A stretch of 64,000 nucleotides of DNA from Buttiauxella sp. B2 (GCF_006376615.1 NZ_VEXQ01000001.1:372001-436000); one strand, 5' to 3'; positions 31,211 through 42,591 are shown, counted from the first letter of the stretch. Notes: generated by a model from the sequence alone, not told the origin. A program made the numbers and translations.

Positions 31211-31473
31211 ATCAACTATTCCTTTTTCTTATTCGAGACGGCAAAAGGATAACCTTGAGTCCTGGCTAAGTCGAGATGAGAACAGCTATCAATGAATGTC
31301 TATCCTAAATAATTTACATTACGACAAGGGGGCAAATCACCAGAAGCGACTTTAGTCACTGATTGGGTTTGTGAGTGCAAACAACGCAGCGGCAACTTAA
31401 AATATGACGGGTATAAAGACTTGTCATCAACGGCATCACAAAGTACCTTTGCGGCACAAAACGGGAGGCCAAT

Positions 31474-31704
31474 ATGAATCACAACCTAGCTGAATTACCC
31501 CAGGACGAAATGGATAAGATCAATGTGGATCTTGCAGCGGCAGGCGTCGCATTTAAAGAACGCTACAATATGCCAGTCATCGCCGAAGTGGTGGAACGCG
31601 AGCAGCCAGCTCACCTGCGTGACTGGTTCAGAGAAAGATTGATTGCGCATCGTTTGGCATCGGTCAATTTGTCGCGTTTACCGTACGAACCTAAGGTTAA
31701 ATAA
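31474..31704 (+). CDS. holE: DNA polymerase III theta subunit
   Basis: 76 residues, E. coli length. [20 protein letters not shown] at the start and the C-terminal '[28 protein letters not shown]' are characteristic. Theta binds and stabilises the epsilon proofreading subunit in the polymerase core. GGGAGG precedes the ATG. Divergent from copC across a 263-bp gap that contains no other gene I can see, only a short repeat-like stretch near 31386-31416 also resembled at about 40868. Confidence 0.92.
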   Translation: MNHNLAELPQDEMDKINVDLAAAGVAFKERYNMPVIAEVVEREQPAHLRDWFRERLIAHRLASVNLSRLPYEPKVK

Positions 31705-31833
31705 ATTTCTGCAGCATTAAGTTTCCTTACATAATTGATGTTAAGATTTTTCTAGGTTTTAGATAAAAACACAGAATTATCTGTTACGTCCATAGGATGA
31801 TGGCCGTTGGGTTGACTGATTAAGGAAGAACGT

Positions 31834-32565
31834 ATGCCTGTCTGGAATATTGCCGCGGCGCAGTATGGCGCCACGCAAAATGACCTCGATGCAAACATTT
31901 TGCATCATTTAGATTTTGTTCGTTGTGCAGTTGCTGAACAAATAGATCTCCTGATTTTTCCCGAACTTTCTCTCTCCGGTTTCAACACAGAAAATCACCA
32001 CGATTGTGCTCTTGCCTTCACTGATGAACGTTTAAATCCCCTGCAAAATGCCGCTGTTGAGCACCATATGACTATCGTCGTAGGATTGCCTTTGCGTTGC
32101 GAGAAAGGGGTTTCACCAGGCTCTGTAGGCTTTTTGCCTGATGGTTCCCGAGTTGCCTGTTGTAAACCGTTTAGTTTTGATATGGATGCTCCAGTGCAAC
32201 ACACTCCGCTGGTCGGGCTGCATAATCGCAGTGTCGCAATGGGTTTTAGTACCGGCAGTGATGAAGAAACCTGGCCACGAAGTGCCGCCGAAATGGGGGC
32301 CAGTCTTTATGCCACCGGAAAATTCATCAACGAAATCAGTTATCAGCATGATGAAATGTATCTGCAACGTTGGGCCCATAAATACAATTTACCCGTTTTG
32401 CTGGCTAATCATGCCTACTCCACAGGGAAATACCGTTCGGCCGGGCGTAGTGCATGCTGGGATGATCGCGGCGAATTAGTGGTGCGCGCCGATCATGGCG
32501 AGTTATTAGCTGTTGGCAGGCGTGATGAGAAAGGTTGGCACGGCGAAATCATTCCATTACGCTAA
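31834..32565 (+). CDS. yobB: YobB, nitrilase-fold protein without the catalytic Cys
   Basis: 243 residues, carbon-nitrogen hydrolase fold. The Glu of the triad is in 'FPELSLSGF' (about residue 44), the Lys in 'ACCKPFSF' (about 108), but where an active nitrilase has a Cys ('ICYD'-type motif) this protein reads 'VAMGFSTGSDEETWP'. So it should not cleave amides. E. coli YobB is likewise degenerate. Upstream of exoX and downstream of holE as in E. coli. Possible sensor or structural role. Confidence 0.85.
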   Translation: MPVWNIAAAQYGATQNDLDANILHHLDFVRCAVAEQIDLLIFPELSLSGFNTENHHDCALAFTDERLNPLQNAAVEHHMTIVVGLPLRCEKGVSPGSVGFLPDGSRVACCKPFSFDMDAPVQHTPLVGLHNRSVAMGFSTGSDEETWPRSAAEMGASLYATGKFINEISYQHDEMYLQRWAHKYNLPVLLANHAYSTGKYRSAGRSACWDDRGELVVRADHGELLAVGRRDEKGWHGEIIPLR

Positions 32566-32603
32566 CGCATTAATAAAACCCGCGAAGGTGAGATGGAGTA
32601 AGT

Positions 32604-33266
32604 ATGCTGCGCATTATTGATACGGAAACCTGTGGCTTGCAGGGTGGCGTGGTGGAAGTTGCGTCTGTCGATATTGAAAACGGCAAAATTGTGAATCCGA
32701 TGAGCGACCTGGTGCGTCCGGATCGCCCAATTAGCCACCAGGCCATGGCAATCCATAAAATTACCGAAGCTATGGTGGCGAATAAGCCGTGGATTGAAGA
32801 TGTCATTCCACGTTATCACGGCAGCCCATACTACGTTGCCCACAACGCCAGTTTTGACCAACGGATGTTACCCGACTTGCCCAACAGTGAATGGATTTGT
32901 ACGGTAAAACTGGCTCGCCGTTTATGGCCCGGCATCAAATACAGCAATATGGGTTTGTATAAATCACTCAAGCTGGAGGTTGAAACGCCAGCGGATCTTC
33001 ATCACCACCGCGCGTTGTTTGACTGCTATATCACTGCTGCCTTGCTGCTGCGTATTATGGAAGAATCAGGCTGGACACCAGACCAGATGGTGACAATTAC
33101 CGGCCGTCCGGCATTAGTGAGTACCATGGCTTTTGGCAAATATCGCGGTAAACCTATTTCCGAAATCGCCGAACAAGATCCGGGTTATTTACGCTGGATG
33201 TTAAACAACATCAAAGAATTAACACCGGATCTCAGAATGACGTTGAAGCATTATCTCGAAGGATAA
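32604..33266 (+). CDS. exoX: Exodeoxyribonuclease X
   Basis: 220 residues. DEDDh 3'-5' exonuclease: 'RIIDTETCG' (Asp, Glu), 'HKITEAM' region, 'YYVAHNASFDQRML' (Asp) and 'HHRALFDCYITAALLL' (His, Asp). A C-terminal DUF3820 segment ('FGKYRGKPISEIAEQDPGYL'). Acts in mismatch repair and degradation of single and double strands. Same place as E. coli, 38 bp after yobB. Confidence 0.93.
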   Translation: MLRIIDTETCGLQGGVVEVASVDIENGKIVNPMSDLVRPDRPISHQAMAIHKITEAMVANKPWIEDVIPRYHGSPYYVAHNASFDQRMLPDLPNSEWICTVKLARRLWPGIKYSNMGLYKSLKLEVETPADLHHHRALFDCYITAALLLRIMEESGWTPDQMVTITGRPALVSTMAFGKYRGKPISEIAEQDPGYLRWMLNNIKELTPDLRMTLKHYLEG

Positions 33267-33282
33267 AAACAACGAATCCCGA

Positions 33283-35343
33283 TTACCCTGGCAAAGTTCC
33301 TTGAGCCAGGGCAATCAAGAAAGCAAATTCTAGCGCGACCCCCTCGTAAGATTTGAATCGCCCCGATTTCCCTCCATGCCCCGAATCCATATCGGTACAC
33401 AGCAACAGCAAGTTATCATCAGTACGCATTTCGCGCAGTTTCGCCACCCATTTTGCCGGTTCCCAATATTGCACCTGCGAATCATGCAACCCGGTCGTCA
33501 CTAAAATATGTGGATAATCCTGTGCCGTGACTTGATCGTACGGACTGTATTGTTTGATGTAATGGTAATACTCAACATCTTGCGGATTCCCCCACTCCTC
33601 AAACTCGCCAGTAGTTAACGGAATTGACTCATCAAGCATTGTGGTGAGGACATCAACAAACGGCACCTGGGCTACCACACCGTGGAATAGTTCAGGTCGC
33701 ATATTGATTGCCGCCCCCACTAATAACCCACCGGCGCTACCCCCCATCGAATACAGCAAGTTTTCGTCACCATATCCCAGTTTTAGCAAACCATCGCAGA
33801 CATCCAAATAGTCATTGAAGGTATTCATTTTTTTGAGGTATTTTCCGTCTTCGTACCATTGTTGGCCGAGTTCACCGCCTCCACGAACATGCGCAATAGC
33901 AAAGACAAAACCACGATCTAACAGGCTTAAACGGCTGCTGCTAAAATCAGCATCCATGCTACTCCCGTATGAACCATATCCGTAAACAAGTAACGGATTT
34001 TTCCCACGCTGGAAATGTTCACGATGATAGACCAGTGAAACGGGTACCTGCACACCATCACGTACCGTAATCCATAAATGTTCGCTGCGATAATGGCTGG
34101 CATCAAAACCCGCTACTTCAGTTTGTTTAATGACGCGCCGCTCGCCAGTATCCATATCCAGCTCAAACAACGTATCGGGCGTTGTCATTGACGAGTAACC
34201 ATAGCGCAGGCGAGAAGATTCTGGCTCCGGGTTGTGGCCAATCCAGGTTACATAGGCAGGGTCATCAAACGCAATACCCGTCACTTCGCGGGTTTTGCGA
34301 TTAATTTGTCGTAAGCTGGTTAGCCCTTGTTGGCGTTCCTGTACAACCAGCCAATCAGTGAACAGCGTAAATCCTTCCAGCATGACCTGTTCGCGCGGAG
34401 CAATCAGCACTTCCCATTGATTTTCATCACGCACTTTAGAGCGATATAAACCAAAGTTTTTGCCATCACGATTAGAGCGCAGGTAGAAATTGTGTTGGAA
34501 ATGATCGAGAGTATATTCGTGATCTTTGCGGCGCGGTGCAAAACACTGCGGCTGTGCATCCACCAGTTCGGCGTCCATCAATAGCACTTCGCTAGTCGTG
34601 GAGCTGCTGAGGTAAATTAAAACGAAGTGTTTCGAGGTGGTTTTATGAACGCTGACGTAAAACATTTCGTCTTTTTCTTCGTAGACAAGCTGATCCTCGG
34701 AGGAAGGATACCCCACGGTGTGTCGCCAGACCTGGTATGGCAACAACGTCTTAGGATGTTTACGGACGTAGTAAAGTGTGGCGGAATCATTCGCCCAGAC
34801 AAAACTGCTGGAGACATTTTCCAGAACTTCCGGATACCAGTTCCCGGTCTCCAGATTACGGAAACGCAAACCGTATTGGCGACGTGAAAGAAAGTCTTCC
34901 GCCAGCGCCATTACCGCGTTGTCCGGCGTAATGCTCATACCACCCATGGTGTAAAACTCGCTGTGGGCGGCTCGGTGATTGCCATCAACCAGCGTGCTCC
35001 ACTCTTCCCACTCGGATAACACTACGGACTGGCGTTGATAAATGGCGTATTCATTACCTGTTTCAAAAATCTGGCGGTAGCGGTAGCCATTTTGTGTAAA
35101 GGGCGCGGAGATATCGCGTTGAGGGATACGGTCGATCATCTCTTTGAGCAGACGTTCTTGTAGTGCCTGCTGCGAACTCATCACTTGGCGACCGTAGTCA
35201 TTCTCCTGATGGAGATAATCAAGTACCTGCGCATCAGCACGATCATCATCGCGCAACCAATAATAGTTATCGATGCGAGTATCACCATGCACGGTCATGG
35301 TATGCGGAATTTTTTTGGCTTTTGGTGGCATGTCGATTTTCAT
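33283..35343 (-). CDS. ptrB: Protease II (oligopeptidase B)
   Basis: 686 residues from ATG 35343, equal to E. coli; a longer in-frame start at 35391 seems unlikely. N-terminal propeller, C-terminal prolyl-oligopeptidase-type domain with the catalytic Ser in GGSAGG, Asp in '[13 protein letters not shown]' region, His in '[13 protein letters not shown]'. Cuts after Lys and Arg in short peptides in the cytoplasm. Convergent with exoX. Confidence 0.92.
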   Translation of the reverse strand: MKIDMPPKAKKIPHTMTVHGDTRIDNYYWLRDDDRADAQVLDYLHQENDYGRQVMSSQQALQERLLKEMIDRIPQRDISAPFTQNGYRYRQIFETGNEYAIYQRQSVVLSEWEEWSTLVDGNHRAAHSEFYTMGGMSITPDNAVMALAEDFLSRRQYGLRFRNLETGNWYPEVLENVSSSFVWANDSATLYYVRKHPKTLLPYQVWRHTVGYPSSEDQLVYEEKDEMFYVSVHKTTSKHFVLIYLSSSTTSEVLLMDAELVDAQPQCFAPRRKDHEYTLDHFQHNFYLRSNRDGKNFGLYRSKVRDENQWEVLIAPREQVMLEGFTLFTDWLVVQERQQGLTSLRQINRKTREVTGIAFDDPAYVTWIGHNPEPESSRLRYGYSSMTTPDTLFELDMDTGERRVIKQTEVAGFDASHYRSEHLWITVRDGVQVPVSLVYHREHFQRGKNPLLVYGYGSYGSSMDADFSSSRLSLLDRGFVFAIAHVRGGGELGQQWYEDGKYLKKMNTFNDYLDVCDGLLKLGYGDENLLYSMGGSAGGLLVGAAINMRPELFHGVVAQVPFVDVLTTMLDESIPLTTGEFEEWGNPQDVEYYHYIKQYSPYDQVTAQDYPHILVTTGLHDSQVQYWEPAKWVAKLREMRTDDNLLLLCTDMDSGHGGKSGRFKSYEGVALEFAFLIALAQGTLPG

Positions 35344-35424
35344 TTTTGAGTTAACACCCTGTAAGGGTGGCAAATTCAGACAGCCTTGCAAGCGAAACGT
35401 GGGATTTTGGGGAAAAAGCCGGGT

Positions 35425-36105
35425 TTAACCCGGCAGGTTGAGTTTTTGTTGCTGGATATCTTGTTCAATACCTTCCTGCACATCTTGAGGGATTTTTAGA
35501 GCATCGCCCAGTGCGTTTAAATAACTGCGTTCCATGAAGTGGTCGATATCGATTGCCGCACAGCTCAGGAAATAAAGCTCCAGAGCTTCTTCTTCGTTAT
35601 TAACGCCTTGCACCAAACGTTGCGGGTCGAGTGGTTGGTCAATTGCCTGCTGGATAAGGTTGCGTCCAGGCCCTTCAATCCCCGCATCACGCAATTGCTG
35701 CTCGATAACCTGGCGTTCTTTGTCATCAATGTGACCATCACTTTTAGCGGCAAATACCAGTGCCGTTATCAAACGTTGTGTACGCACATCAACTGGTGTC
35801 TGTTGTTGGCCAAACTGCGGTTCGCCTTGATGGGCATCGCGTACGCGATCTTTATATTTGTTCCACAACACGCTTCCCGCTACCGCTCCGCCGCCCACCA
35901 ATAGAGCACTAGTACCATATTTAGTTAGCAATTTACGGGATGATTTACTTGCCAGCAGCAAACCTGCCAAACCACCCAATGCGCCGGGAACCAGCAATTT
36001 ACTCAGCCCCTGAGGACTATTCCCTTGAGGGCTGCCAGAAGATTGATTTTGACCGGATTGCGTCGCTTGTCCCAACATGGATTGAAGCTGCTGTAACCAA
36101 TTGCT
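35425..36105 (-). CDS. yebE: YebE, inner membrane DUF533 protein
   Basis: 226 residues from ATG 36105 ([20 protein letters not shown]), slightly longer than E. coli because of a Gln/Ser/Asn-rich stretch. A hydrophobic Gly-rich segment ('[14 protein letters not shown]' and '[14 protein letters not shown]') and a C-terminal TerB-like domain ('[17 protein letters not shown]'). E. coli yebE is induced by envelope stress via CpxR. Function unknown. Confidence 0.88.
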   Translation of the reverse strand, partial: SNWLQQLQSMLGQATQSGQNQSSGSPQGNSPQGLSKLLVPGALGGLAGLLLASKSSRKLLTKYGTSALLVGGGAVAGSVLWNKYKDRVRDAHQGEPQFGQQQTPVDVRTQRLITALVFAAKSDGHIDDKERQVIEQQLRDAGIEGPGRNLIQQAIDQPLDPQRLVQGVNNEEEALELYFLSCAAIDIDHFMERSYLNALGDALKIPQDVQEGIEQDIQQQKLNLPG

Positions 36106-36225
36106 CATAAGACACACCCTTTATTAGGTACTTAACATCTGAGATTAAGCTAAAGGCTGTCAAGAAGTGTCTGATCAGGCTAAAGATGGGAAAAGAATCG
36201 CGCCGGGGATCCGACGCGAAAAAAC

Positions 36226-36576
36226 TCAGGCGGCCTTGGTGCGCTTGCGTGGATGCTCAGCAACTTTATCGTCGGATGCGATCTCTTCGGTGTTCACGTC
36301 TTCAGCGACGGTTGCATCAACAGTCTCGGTGTTTTCCAGCTCAGGCAGTTTGCCGCTTTTCAGCACGGTAGAAAGCACATCTCTATTTTCTGCCATCCAC
36401 ATCGCCAGTACATCATTTTGCCCTTCCTCGAGAGCAACAGGGCTATGAATAAGCCACTCACTCAGCACTTCTGCCAGGTCGAGCATTTTGTCATAGGCGT
36501 CTGCATCCTTCTTATTTGCGAATGACATTTTTTCTTGCCCCTCTCGTACTACGACGTATTTGATTTCAACCGCCAT
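36226..36576 (-). CDS. yebG: YebG, SOS-induced DNA damage protein
   Basis: 116 residues, about 20 more than E. coli because of an acidic Thr/Val/Glu-rich C-terminus. 'YVVVREGQEKMSFANKKDADAYDKMLDLAEVL' is the conserved YebG core. LexA box directly upstream at 36593-36612. Expected to be induced by DNA damage. Confidence 0.92.
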   Translation of the reverse strand: MAVEIKYVVVREGQEKMSFANKKDADAYDKMLDLAEVLSEWLIHSPVALEEGQNDVLAMWMAENRDVLSTVLKSGKLPELENTETVDATVAEDVNTEEIASDDKVAEHPRKRTKAA

Positions 36577-36592
36577 TTTGCAGCTCCGATTT

Positions 36593-36612
36593 AACTGTTT
36601 ATTTAAACAGTA
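36593..36612 (-). promoter_or_regulatory. LexA (SOS) box of yebG
   Basis: CTG-N10-CAG within TACTGTTTAAATAAACAGTT, one of the closest matches possible to TACTGTATATATATACAGTA, 17 bp before the yebG ATG. Confidence 0.92.
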
Positions 36613-36655
36613 TAATGATATTACCCCTGCACCGCAAGCGGGAAAACCACTGCGA

Positions 36656-36671
36656 ACGCAAACGTTTTCGT
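36656..36671 (+). promoter_or_regulatory. PurR box of purT
   Basis: ACGCAAACGTTTTCGT, one base from the PurR consensus ACGCAAACGTTTGCGT, 44 bp upstream of the purT ATG. The downstream TATAAT (36673-36678) is probably the -10 of the promoter. Confidence 0.88.
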
Positions 36672-36714
36672 TTATAATCCGCCAGTCTATTTTCTCCGTT
36701 CGGGTATACAGATT

Positions 36715-37893
36715 ATGTCAATTTTGGGAACAGCGCTTCGTCCTTCAGCTACACGTATCATGTTGTTAGGTTCAGGCGAATTAGGAAAAGAAGTGGCTAT
36801 CGAATGCCAGCGTCTTGGTCTGGAAGTGATTGCCGTAGACCGTTACGCCGATGCCCCTGCGATGCATGTCGCACACCGCAGCCATGTCATTAATATGCTG
36901 GACGGAGCTGAGCTTAAAAAGCTGGTTGCCGCTGAAATGCCAGACTTCATTGTTCCCGAAATTGAAGCCATTGCTACAGATATGTTGGTTGAGCTCGAGC
37001 AGCAAGGCCAGTGCGTTGTGCCTAGTGCAAGAGCCGCGAAACTCACCATGAACCGTGAAGGCATTCGCCGTCTGGCGGCAGAAGAATTATGCATTCCAAC
37101 GTCCAGCTACCGTTTTGCTGATAGCGAAGAAGCGTTCTTGCAAGCGGTTGAGGAAATAGGACTTCCCTGTATCGTTAAACCGGTCATGAGTTCTTCTGGC
37201 AAAGGGCAGAGTTTTATTCGCACGGCGGATCAACTGGCGCAAGCCTGGGAATACGCACAAATGGGTGGCCGCGCAGGTAAAGGACGTGTGATTGTCGAAG
37301 GTGTGATTAATTTTGATTTTGAAATCACCCTGCTGACCATTAGCGCTGTCGATGGCGTGCATTTCTGTGACCCAATTGGCCATCGTCAGGAAGATGGCGA
37401 TTATCGTGAATCCTGGCAACCGCAAAAAATGAGTGATGCTGCACTGACTAGTGCGCAAGAAATCGCTGCAAAAGTGGTAAAAGCGTTAGGGGGTTATGGA
37501 CTGTTTGGTGTCGAGCTGTTCGTATGTGGCGACGAAGTCATTTTTAGTGAAGTCTCCCCTCGTCCGCACGACACTGGCATGGTAACGCTGATTTCTCAGG
37601 ACTTGTCAGAGTTCGCATTGCATGTTCGCGCTTTCCTCGGCCTGCCAATTGGCGATATTCGTCAGTATGGACCGGCTGCTTCTGCGGTGATTCTTCCTGA
37701 GTTGGTCAGTGATAACGTGCAGTACAGCAATGTGGGTGCAGCGCTTGGCGCAGGTTTACAGGTGAGATTGTTTGGCAAACCGGAGATTAATGGCAAACGT
37801 CGAATGGGTGTGGCACTGGCGACAGGGACGAGTGTGGAAGATGCTATTGGACGTGCAATTGCGGCAACAAAAGCTGTGAGCGTCAAAGGATAA
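36715..37893 (+). CDS. purT: Formate-dependent GAR transformylase PurT
   Basis: 392 residues as in E. coli. ATP-grasp fold with '[21 protein letters not shown]', '[16 protein letters not shown]' (phosphate loop) and '[28 protein letters not shown]' (metal ligands). Converts glycinamide ribonucleotide with formate and ATP to formyl-GAR in purine synthesis. PurR-controlled. Confidence 0.95.
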   Translation: MSILGTALRPSATRIMLLGSGELGKEVAIECQRLGLEVIAVDRYADAPAMHVAHRSHVINMLDGAELKKLVAAEMPDFIVPEIEAIATDMLVELEQQGQCVVPSARAAKLTMNREGIRRLAAEELCIPTSSYRFADSEEAFLQAVEEIGLPCIVKPVMSSSGKGQSFIRTADQLAQAWEYAQMGGRAGKGRVIVEGVINFDFEITLLTISAVDGVHFCDPIGHRQEDGDYRESWQPQKMSDAALTSAQEIAAKVVKALGGYGLFGVELFVCGDEVIFSEVSPRPHDTGMVTLISQDLSEFALHVRAFLGLPIGDIRQYGPAASAVILPELVSDNVQYSNVGAALGAGLQVRLFGKPEINGKRRMGVALATGTSVEDAIGRAIAATKAVSVKG

Positions 37894-37921
37894 AAAACCG
37901 CTCCCTTTTTAGGGAGCGGTT
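37892..37921 (-). terminator. Terminator shared by purT and eda
   Basis: AACCGCTCCC/GGGAGCGGTT stem with a T-rich loop. Minus-strand side has six T (eda), plus side only a short T run. Confidence 0.85.
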
Positions 37922-37926
37922 TCGAA

Positions 37927-38568
37927 TTACAGTTTTGCGCCTTCTACAGCTTCACGAGCAAGCTTGGTGATACGATCATAATCACCTGCTTCCAGTGCGT
38001 CTGCCGGCACTAACCATGAACCACCGATACACAGAACACTTTTCAGCGCCAGGTAGTCACGGTAGTTAGCAGGTGAGATGCCACCAGTTGGGCAGAAACG
38101 AACCTGAGAGAATGGGCCTGCGATAGCTTGCAGTGCTTTGGTACCGCCGTTCGCTTCAGCCGGGAAGAATTTGAATTCCTTCAAGCCGTAGTCCAGACCC
38201 AGCATCAACTCAGAAACAGTGCTGATACCTGGGATCAATGGGATAGAGCCTTCGGTTGCTGCTTTCAGCAATGGTTCGGTCAGGCCTGGGCTAATTGCGA
38301 ACTGTGCACCAGCTTCGGTAACTTCAGCCAATTGTTGTGGATTCAGAACAGTACCCGCGCCGATAATCGCTTCAGGTACTTCTTTAGCGATTGCACGAAT
38401 TGCGTCCATCGCACATGGAGTACGCAAAGTCACTTCCAGAACTCGCACGCCGCCAGCAACTAACGCTTTAGCCATTGGTACTGCGTGTTCCAGTTTGTTT
38501 ACTACGATAACCGGAACGACCGGTCCTGTTTTCAGGATCTGTTCCGCAGTAGTTTTCCAGTTTTTCAT
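37927..38568 (-). CDS. eda: KDPG aldolase
   Basis: 213 residues from ATG 38568 ([20 protein letters not shown]), matching E. coli. Schiff-base Lys lies in '[20 protein letters not shown]'; catalytic Glu in 'RVLEVTLRT'. Splits 2-keto-3-deoxy-6-phosphogluconate to pyruvate and glyceraldehyde 3-phosphate in the Entner-Doudoroff path, after Edd. 64 bp after edd. Confidence 0.95.
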   Translation of the reverse strand: MKNWKTTAEQILKTGPVVPVIVVNKLEHAVPMAKALVAGGVRVLEVTLRTPCAMDAIRAIAKEVPEAIIGAGTVLNPQQLAEVTEAGAQFAISPGLTEPLLKAATEGSIPLIPGISTVSELMLGLDYGLKEFKFFPAEANGGTKALQAIAGPFSQVRFCPTGGISPANYRDYLALKSVLCIGGSWLVPADALEAGDYDRITKLAREAVEGAKL

Positions 38569-38632
38569 CTTAAGAGCCTCTTCAACCAACTTTATAATTC
38601 GTTTCCAGTGCAGCAATTGCTACGTCCGGTCC

Positions 38633-40444
38633 TTAAAATTTAATGCAGGTCGCGCCTTGTTCCGCGCCAGATAACTGTTCGCGTAACGCGCTAAATAATT
38701 CACGGCCTGTTCCAACGCGATCTGCGCTGAGATCCGGGTGGTATGCAGTGCGTTTTGCAAGCTCAGCATCGTCGACCAGCAACATCAATTCACCCGTTTG
38801 ACCGTTCACGCGAATCATATCGCCATCACGGACTTTTGCCAGCAGCCCACCATCATAAGCTTCTGGGGTAACATGGATTGCAGAAGGCACCTTACCTGAA
38901 GCACCCGATAGTCGTCCATCAGTCACTAACGCAATTTTGAAACAGCGGTCCAATAATACCCCAAGTGGCGGCATAAGTTTATGTAATTCTGGCATGCCGT
39001 TCGCTTTTGGCCCTTGATGACGCACAACAACGACGCAATCACGGTCAAGTTTGCCCGCTTCAAACGCCGGTAAAACATCGTGCTGGCTTTCGAAAATGAC
39101 GGCTGGGGCTTCAATGATTTGATTTTCTTCCGGCACCGCAGAGGTTTTCATCACTGCTCGGCCCAGGTTACCGCTGAGCACTTTAGTGCCGCCGTGTTTG
39201 GAGAATGGTTTTTCGAATGTCGCGATAACGTCGCTATCCAGCGCGGTGGTTGCACCTTCACGCCATGCCAGCTGGCCGTTATCCAGCCACGGCTCCATGG
39301 TGTAGTGATGCAGACCAAAGCCCGCGACGGTATTCACATCTTCATGCAGCAAACCACCTTTGAGCAATTCGCGCATCAACACGGGTACACCGCCCGCAGC
39401 CTGGAAGTGGTTAATATCGGCCGGACCATTCGGATACAGACGCGCTAACAATGGCACCACATCAGACAGGTCAGAGAAATCATCCCAGTTGATAATAATG
39501 CCCGCCGCACGTGCCATTGCCACCAGATGCATGGTGTGGTTGGTTGACCCGCCGGTCGCCAGCAATGCAACAATGCCGTTTACCACAACTTTTTCGTCAA
39601 TCATTTTACCGATTGGCATCCACTCATTACCGTTTCCGGTAAGACGAGTCACCTGGCGTGCTGCCGCGGCAGTCAATTCGTGGCGTAATGGTGCATCTGG
39701 ATGAACGAAAGAAGATCCGGGCAACTGCATGCCCATAAACTCAACCACCATTTGGTTGGTATTGGCTGTGCCGTAGAAAGTACAAGTACCCGGTGCATGA
39801 TAAGACGCAGCTTCCGATTCGAGCAGCGCCAGACGGTCAACTTTACCTTCCGCATACAGCTGGCGAATTCGCACTTTTTCTTTATTTGGCAAGCCACTCG
39901 CCATTGGGCCTGATGGCACAAAGACCGCTGGTAAATGGCCGAAGGAAAGTGCTGCCATGGTCAGGCCTGGGACAATTTTGTCGCACACCCCAAGATATAG
40001 CGCGCCATCAAACATATTATGTGACAAGCCAATCGCCGTAGACATCGCAATAATTTCGCGGCTCAGCAGTGACAACTCCATCCCATCCTGCCCCTGAGTC
40101 ACTCCATCGCACATCGCAGGCACACCACCAGCGACTTGCCCTACCGCGCCAACAGAGTGCAATGCTTTACGAATCTGGTCAGGGTAATACTCATATGGCT
40201 GATGAGCAGAAAGCATATCGTTGTAGGACGTGATGATCGCAATGTTGTTACGCAGCATGCTTTTCAGCGCGGCTTTATCTTCAGGCTGACAAGCAGCAAA
40301 ACCATGAGCCAGATTCCCGCAAGCTAACTCTGAGCGATGGACGGTTTTGGTCTTCGCTTTTTCAATGCGTGCCAGATAATTTTCGCGAGTCTGGCGGGAA
40401 CGTTCAACGATGCGTTTTGTTACGCGTAACAAATTAGGATTCAT
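38633..40444 (-). CDS. edd: 6-Phosphogluconate dehydratase
   Basis: 603 residues as in E. coli. Iron-sulfur IlvD/Edd family with Cys ligands in '[20 protein letters not shown]' and '[20 protein letters not shown]', and '[17 protein letters not shown]' near the end. First enzyme of the Entner-Doudoroff path. A GntR-type operator is at 40639-40654 and a terminator-like hairpin lies in the leader (40570-40607). Confidence 0.95.
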   Translation of the reverse strand: MNPNLLRVTKRIVERSRQTRENYLARIEKAKTKTVHRSELACGNLAHGFAACQPEDKAALKSMLRNNIAIITSYNDMLSAHQPYEYYPDQIRKALHSVGAVGQVAGGVPAMCDGVTQGQDGMELSLLSREIIAMSTAIGLSHNMFDGALYLGVCDKIVPGLTMAALSFGHLPAVFVPSGPMASGLPNKEKVRIRQLYAEGKVDRLALLESEAASYHAPGTCTFYGTANTNQMVVEFMGMQLPGSSFVHPDAPLRHELTAAAARQVTRLTGNGNEWMPIGKMIDEKVVVNGIVALLATGGSTNHTMHLVAMARAAGIIINWDDFSDLSDVVPLLARLYPNGPADINHFQAAGGVPVLMRELLKGGLLHEDVNTVAGFGLHHYTMEPWLDNGQLAWREGATTALDSDVIATFEKPFSKHGGTKVLSGNLGRAVMKTSAVPEENQIIEAPAVIFESQHDVLPAFEAGKLDRDCVVVVRHQGPKANGMPELHKLMPPLGVLLDRCFKIALVTDGRLSGASGKVPSAIHVTPEAYDGGLLAKVRDGDMIRVNGQTGELMLLVDDAELAKRTAYHPDLSADRVGTGRELFSALREQLSGAEQGATCIKF

Positions 40445-40569
40445 AACAAGTCCTCAAAAAGTGGCTGCCGTCGCTTTGGGCAGGTGGTCGACGTTACCGG
40501 CTCTATTTTCTTCTCAGGAGGCGGCAATCCGTACCATCAGGGCATAATCGCTTCAGCTAGTGTAAATAA

Positions 40570-40607
40570 AAAAGCCCCGCTGGTGAATCCAGTCAGGGCT
40601 TTTAAAT
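40570..40607 (-). terminator. Terminator-like hairpin in the zwf-edd space
   Basis: Minus-strand AAAAGCCC...GGGCTTTT stem interrupted by small bulges, followed by TTTTTT. It lies between the GntR-type site and the edd ATG. Either the end of zwf mRNA or an attenuator in an edd leader. Confidence 0.7.
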
Positions 40608-40638
40608 TAAAAAATTTACACCACTTTGGTGTTAGATC

Positions 40639-40654
40639 ATGTTACCGGTAAAAT
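40639..40654 (-). promoter_or_regulatory. GntR-type operator upstream of edd
   Basis: ATGTTACCGGTAAAAT on the plus strand, against the GntR consensus ATGTTA-N4-TAACAT (one arm base differs). GntR represses edd-eda in E. coli in absence of gluconate. Confidence 0.7.
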
Positions 40655-40699
40655 ACAAACCTTTTGTTACACGGTTTTTGCACAATTACACCGATTTCA

Positions 40700-40890
40700 T
40701 CCGCTAAATCATTCGTGTTGCATTGAGGCCGCGAAGCAGTGACAAATTCGTCGGGAACGAATTTGACCAGCCAAAGGCTGGCCTCCGGTGAGAGACAGGA
40801 GTCTCTCATTAATTCCCAGGAGCTTACATTAGTAAGTGACTGGGGTGAGCGAGGAAAGCCAACAAAGAGGCAACTCGAAGGATGACACGG
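40700..40890. other. zwf-edd intergenic stretch with repeat-like hairpins, no gene
   Basis: This part of the 447-bp space holds several short inverted repeats (AAATTCGTC...GACGAATTT-like at 40743-40765, CCAGCCAAAGGCTGG, GAGAGAC...GTCTCTC) and a tail (GTGAGCGAGGAAAGCC, GGCAACTCGAAGGATGAC) resembling dispersed intergenic sequences of enterobacteria. A 93-codon minus-strand ORF here has no likeness to a protein and was not called. Confidence 0.45.
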
Positions 40891-40891
40891 A

Positions 40892-42367
40892 TTATTCGAA
40901 CTCATTCCATGAACGCCCATCACGGGTGATCATCGCAACTGATGCTACTGGGCCCCAGGTGCCGGCCTGGTAAGGTTTAGGTGCATCGTTGTCTGCAGCC
41001 CATGCTTCGGTGATGGAGTCGACCCATTTCCATGCTTCTTCTACTTCGTCACGGCGCACGAACAGTGCCTGAATACCACGCATAGTTTCCAGCAGCAGGC
41101 GCTCATAAGCATCTGCCAGATGTGTTTCATTGAAGGTTTCGGAATAGCTCAAATCCAACTTGGTCGTTTGCAGATTGTGCTTGTGTTCAAGCCCTGGCAC
41201 TTTGTTGAGCACCTGAATATCCACGCCTTCGTCCGGTTGCAGACGAATGGTGAGCTTGTTTTGTGGCAAATCTTGCCAGGAGTCTTTAAACAGATTCAAT
41301 GGTGGGCTTTTGAAATAGACCACAACTTCAGAGCATTTGGTCGGCAGACGTTTACCGGTACGCAGATAGAACGGCACACCCGCCCAACGCCAGTTATCGA
41401 TATCAACACGGATAGCGACAAATGTTTCGGTGCTGCTGTTTTTATTTGCACCTTCTTCTTCCAGGTAACCAGGGACTTTTTTGCCCTGGGCGAAACCAGA
41501 AGTGTACTGACCACGAACGGTTTTCTCGCGAACATTGCTGCGATCAATACGACGCAGTGATTGCAGCACTTTTACTTTCTCATCGCGGATATGATCAGCA
41601 GTAAGGTCAGATGGCGGGGACATCGCAATCATGCACAGAATTTGCAGCAGGTGGTTTTGAATCATGTCGCGCATCTGGCCGGCCTGATCAAAGTAACCCC
41701 AACGCCCTTCGATACCAACTTCTTCAGCCACGGTGATTTCCACATGATCGATGGTTTTGTTATCCCAGTTATTCGCAAACAGGGAGTTAGCAAAACGCAG
41801 CGCCAGCAGGTTCAGTACAGTTTCTTTACCTAAGTAGTGGTCAATACGATAAACCTGACACTCTTCAAAATACTCGCCAACCTGGTCATTAATTTCCTGA
41901 GATGTCGCGAGTGAAGTACCGAGCGGTTTTTCCATGACAACACGAGCAGGTTTAGCGTTCAGCTTCGCCTTGCCCAGGCCTTTACAGATTGCGCCAAACG
42001 TACTTGGTGGCATGGCAAAGTAATTAATGGTGACGCGATTTTGCTGGTCGAGCATCTTACCGAGTTTGGTAAAAGCTGCGGTGTCGTTAACATCCAGGTT
42101 GCAAAAATCGAGACGGCCGCTCAATTTATCCCACAGGCTTTCATCGATCTTTTCCTTCATGAAGGTTTCAATCGCTTCACGCACCACTTTGGTGTACGCC
42201 TCTTTATCCCAGTCTGCGCGGCCCACACCCAAAATGCGTGTATCAGGGTGGATCTGCCCAGCCTTTTCTAACTGATACAGGGATGGCAGCAGTTTCCGGC
42301 GCGCAAGGTCGCCTTTTGCACCGAAAATCACCAGGTCACATGCCTGAGCTGTCTGTGTTACCGCCAT
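40892..42367 (-). CDS. zwf: Glucose-6-phosphate 1-dehydrogenase
   Basis: 491 residues from ATG 42367 ([20 protein letters not shown]), E. coli length. NADP site '[14 protein letters not shown]' and the catalytic RIDHYLGKE motif near residue 177. Starts the pentose phosphate path and feeds Edd/Eda. A HexR-type box is in the promoter at 42414-42428; hexR is divergent. Confidence 0.95.
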   Translation of the reverse strand: MAVTQTAQACDLVIFGAKGDLARRKLLPSLYQLEKAGQIHPDTRILGVGRADWDKEAYTKVVREAIETFMKEKIDESLWDKLSGRLDFCNLDVNDTAAFTKLGKMLDQQNRVTINYFAMPPSTFGAICKGLGKAKLNAKPARVVMEKPLGTSLATSQEINDQVGEYFEECQVYRIDHYLGKETVLNLLALRFANSLFANNWDNKTIDHVEITVAEEVGIEGRWGYFDQAGQMRDMIQNHLLQILCMIAMSPPSDLTADHIRDEKVKVLQSLRRIDRSNVREKTVRGQYTSGFAQGKKVPGYLEEEGANKNSSTETFVAIRVDIDNWRWAGVPFYLRTGKRLPTKCSEVVVYFKSPPLNLFKDSWQDLPQNKLTIRLQPDEGVDIQVLNKVPGLEHKHNLQTTKLDLSYSETFNETHLADAYERLLLETMRGIQALFVRRDEVEEAWKWVDSITEAWAADNDAPKPYQAGTWGPVASVAMITRDGRSWNEFE

Positions 42368-42413
42368 TTTTGTCTCCTCGTTTCGGATGTCCGGGATTCT
42401 GCACCGGCCCGTT

Positions 42414-42428
42414 TGTAATTTTATTACA
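42414..42428 (-). promoter_or_regulatory. HexR-type operator of zwf
   Basis: TGTAATTTTATTACA, a near-perfect inverted repeat with arms TGTAAT/ATTACA, fits the known HexR site TGTAATTAAATTACA. It lies 47 bp before the zwf ATG. Bound HexR represses in the absence of KDPG. Confidence 0.75.
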
Positions 42429-42591
42429 GAACAATGTACTGCTTTTGATGAATCCTGGTAAACCACTGCCCATTATTTGATCGCTTTGGTGCGCAGCATT
42501 TGCCCGTCAGTGCCACTTTTAGCGATGAATCGTGGAATTCTCTGACGTTTTGTAGTCGATGTATATCATGCCTAAAGTTAGACACTGATCA

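Noticed and set aside
40642-40923. Minus-strand 93-codon ORF between zwf and edd
   Set aside because: Composed of repeat-like hairpin DNA, overlaps the zwf end, no protein-like pattern.
41120-41560. 146-codon plus-strand ORF opposite zwf
   Set aside because: Antisense shadow of zwf, no ribosome site, no protein likeness.
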